DNA from: Anodontia alba
Taxonomy: Eukaryota > Mollusca > Bivalvia > Lucinida > Lucinidae
Length of the DNA: 64,000 nucleotides
Direction of reading: 5' to 3'
Assembly: GCA_964016985.1 (NCBI GenBank)
Contig: OZ024826.1
Span: forward strand, 7,489,855-7,553,854
Shown: positions 63,187 to 64,000 of the stretch, piece after piece
How the letters are laid out: every line of letters begins with the position of its first letter
Position numbering within the stretch: position 1 is the stretch's first letter
The notes under the pieces: model-generated
Database searches by the model: none
Seen by the model: the letters and a program-made list of their open reading frames with translations, nothing else
What the model was told of the DNA's origin: nothing
Made by a program: the position numbers and the translations under genes

Positions 63187-63452
63187 TGATCTCTAAAGAA
63201 AGATCCTTTAGGAGCAAAGAACACATCAGTCAGCTCGGTTCTGCATTTTGGTAATATTTTGTGATAGCAGTAGTTGTCGATAAGTGATTTTCTTGAGGCC
63301 GTAAAACGTCGCCCCGTACTTCGATATAGAGCTGACATTAAAATTTCTAGTTCGTTGGGCCTATTGGCTTCATATATTTTATGTAAAAATGTGTTTCGCT
63401 CAAAGTTGCTATGGTAGATGGTGGATTCTACAGCTGTGTTGTATTCCTCATA
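63186..63452 (-). CDS. Possible coding exon remnant, function unknown
   Basis: A minus-strand frame of 89 codons from about 63452 to 63186 reads like ordinary protein: 'YEEYNTAVESTIYHSN', 'FLHKIYEANRPNELEILMS', 'LYRSTGRRFTASRKSLIDNY', 'CYHKILPKCRTELTDVFFAP'. The first part could follow an acceptor (pyrimidine-rich ...TGTTTATGAG at about 63453-63475 on the complement). The frame then runs directly into L3, whose insertion would have truncated it. Composition is balanced, unlike the repeat-derived frames. I do not recognise a domain. Confidence 0.28.
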
Positions 63453-63779
63453 AACAGACAATCGAAATATAAAGAAAGGTACATAGAAAAGGCCGCATTC
63501 ACGAAGCAAAGCACCGAACAAAGAAGAGATTGGGAACAAACAATGACAAGACACTCGTGCAGTTGCAATAACCAAGATATAAAGACAGAATAATTACAAT
63601 AGAGGAACTACCTTGGAACGGTCAGTAAAAAGACCTACAGGGAAAGGGGGCTTAAACCCAGTTTATCTCGATCGAAATCTCGTACTGAATTCTGACGCAG
63701 CTCGAAACTTCAAATATGAATTCGGTCCACTTAGGGTACTGTATTTCTAAGGGATTCCAAATGATTGCTGTCATGTTCA

Positions 63780-64000
63780 TGTACGATAATGTAGAATGCA
63801 ACACACCTCACGCCCTCTGGTTATTTACAATTAGCCTGGCAGGGCCCAGTGATCCCAGCGGATCAAATATCAACCTTCACGATGCATAGAGGAAGGCAAT
63901 TTACAGTACCTGCATGGCACTTAAATAACAGCTGTAGTAAAGTTTAAAATGTTCCGTAAATTCCCTTGGAAGCAAGGACAACACCAGTTGAATGGAAAAT
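63780..64000 (+). repeat. Family D repeat, copy 6 (divergent, runs off window)
   Basis: 'CTCACGCCCTCTGG', 'GGGCCCAGTGATCCCAGCGG', 'CAGCTGTAGTAAAGTTTAAA', then 'TTCCCTTGGAAGCAAGGACA', again the end of one monomer followed by the start of the next. Confidence 0.55.

Overview
This is animal nuclear DNA, AT-rich and almost entirely non-coding. It most resembles a bivalve mollusc. The dispersed repeats (short palindromic elements, 'GTCCGTCC'-headed ~150-base arrays, ACGTTGAATCAACGT-type palindromes) are of kinds I associate with bivalve genomes; a dreissenid mussel is my guess, not a demonstrated fact. There are no bacterial genes, operons, CRISPR arrays or rRNA genes, and I recognise no functional tRNA gene. 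All counts and alignments were made by eye.

Genes. The only convincing host coding sequence is an open terminal exon at 42288-43502. It carries a 3' splice site and encodes a stalk with N-glycosylation sites, one membrane helix and a ~317-residue Ser-rich cytoplasmic tail; I do not recognise the family. It sits in a gap between palindromic elements. Weaker candidates are a 10-codon first exon with an inverted-repeat nuclear-receptor site at 62317-62478, a coding-looking minus-strand stretch cut off by a repeat (63186-63452), and an in-frame 60-base duplication at 60707-60826. A dead mariner transposon lies at 11916-13183 and a tRNA-derived SINE at 13396-13617 (minus).

Repeats. I lettered the families. 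A: ~280-base triple-hairpin element with CATYACGAAAACA ends, 23 intervals, about 6.1 kb. B: ~110-base near-perfect palindrome with TA flanks, 7 loci. C: element around an AAACAGTGTAGAC hairpin. D: SINE-like monomer seen head-to-tail. E, F, R, S: TTAA-flanked, piggyBac-like palindromes. G: 245-base palindrome, 4 copies. H: pogo/Tigger-like 330-base element with TA flanks, 3 copies. I: palindrome whose hairpin resembles that of A. K and L: palindromes around a GATCAGCCTGCGCA core. M: single palindrome near 58 kb. N: CTTCTGAAAAGGGG element around the membrane-protein gene. O: ACGTTGATTCAACGT repeats. P: short T/G-rich repeat with a Lys/Arg-rich minus-strand frame. X: headed internal tandem arrays. 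Y: AT-rich repeat hosting X and P.

Layout. 0-9 kb: P, D, G and X repeats. 9-11.5 kb: C, E and B elements, two of them inside one GATA microsatellite. 11.9-14.2 kb: mariner, SINE, nested C/D. 14.8-31 kb: dense A and F elements. 33-37.6 kb: X2 array, then Y1 with X3 and P nested. 38-42 kb: C, K and an 810-base palindrome with two nested elements. 42.3-43.5 kb: exon. 43.5-60 kb: N, H, A, C, K. 60-64 kb: fewer repeats, candidate promoter and exons.

The most notable point is modular: the same hairpin cores recur inside different terminal-repeat families, and several nested insertions come with their own empty sites. These suggest that family A inserts without a target-site duplication, while family F duplicates TTAA.
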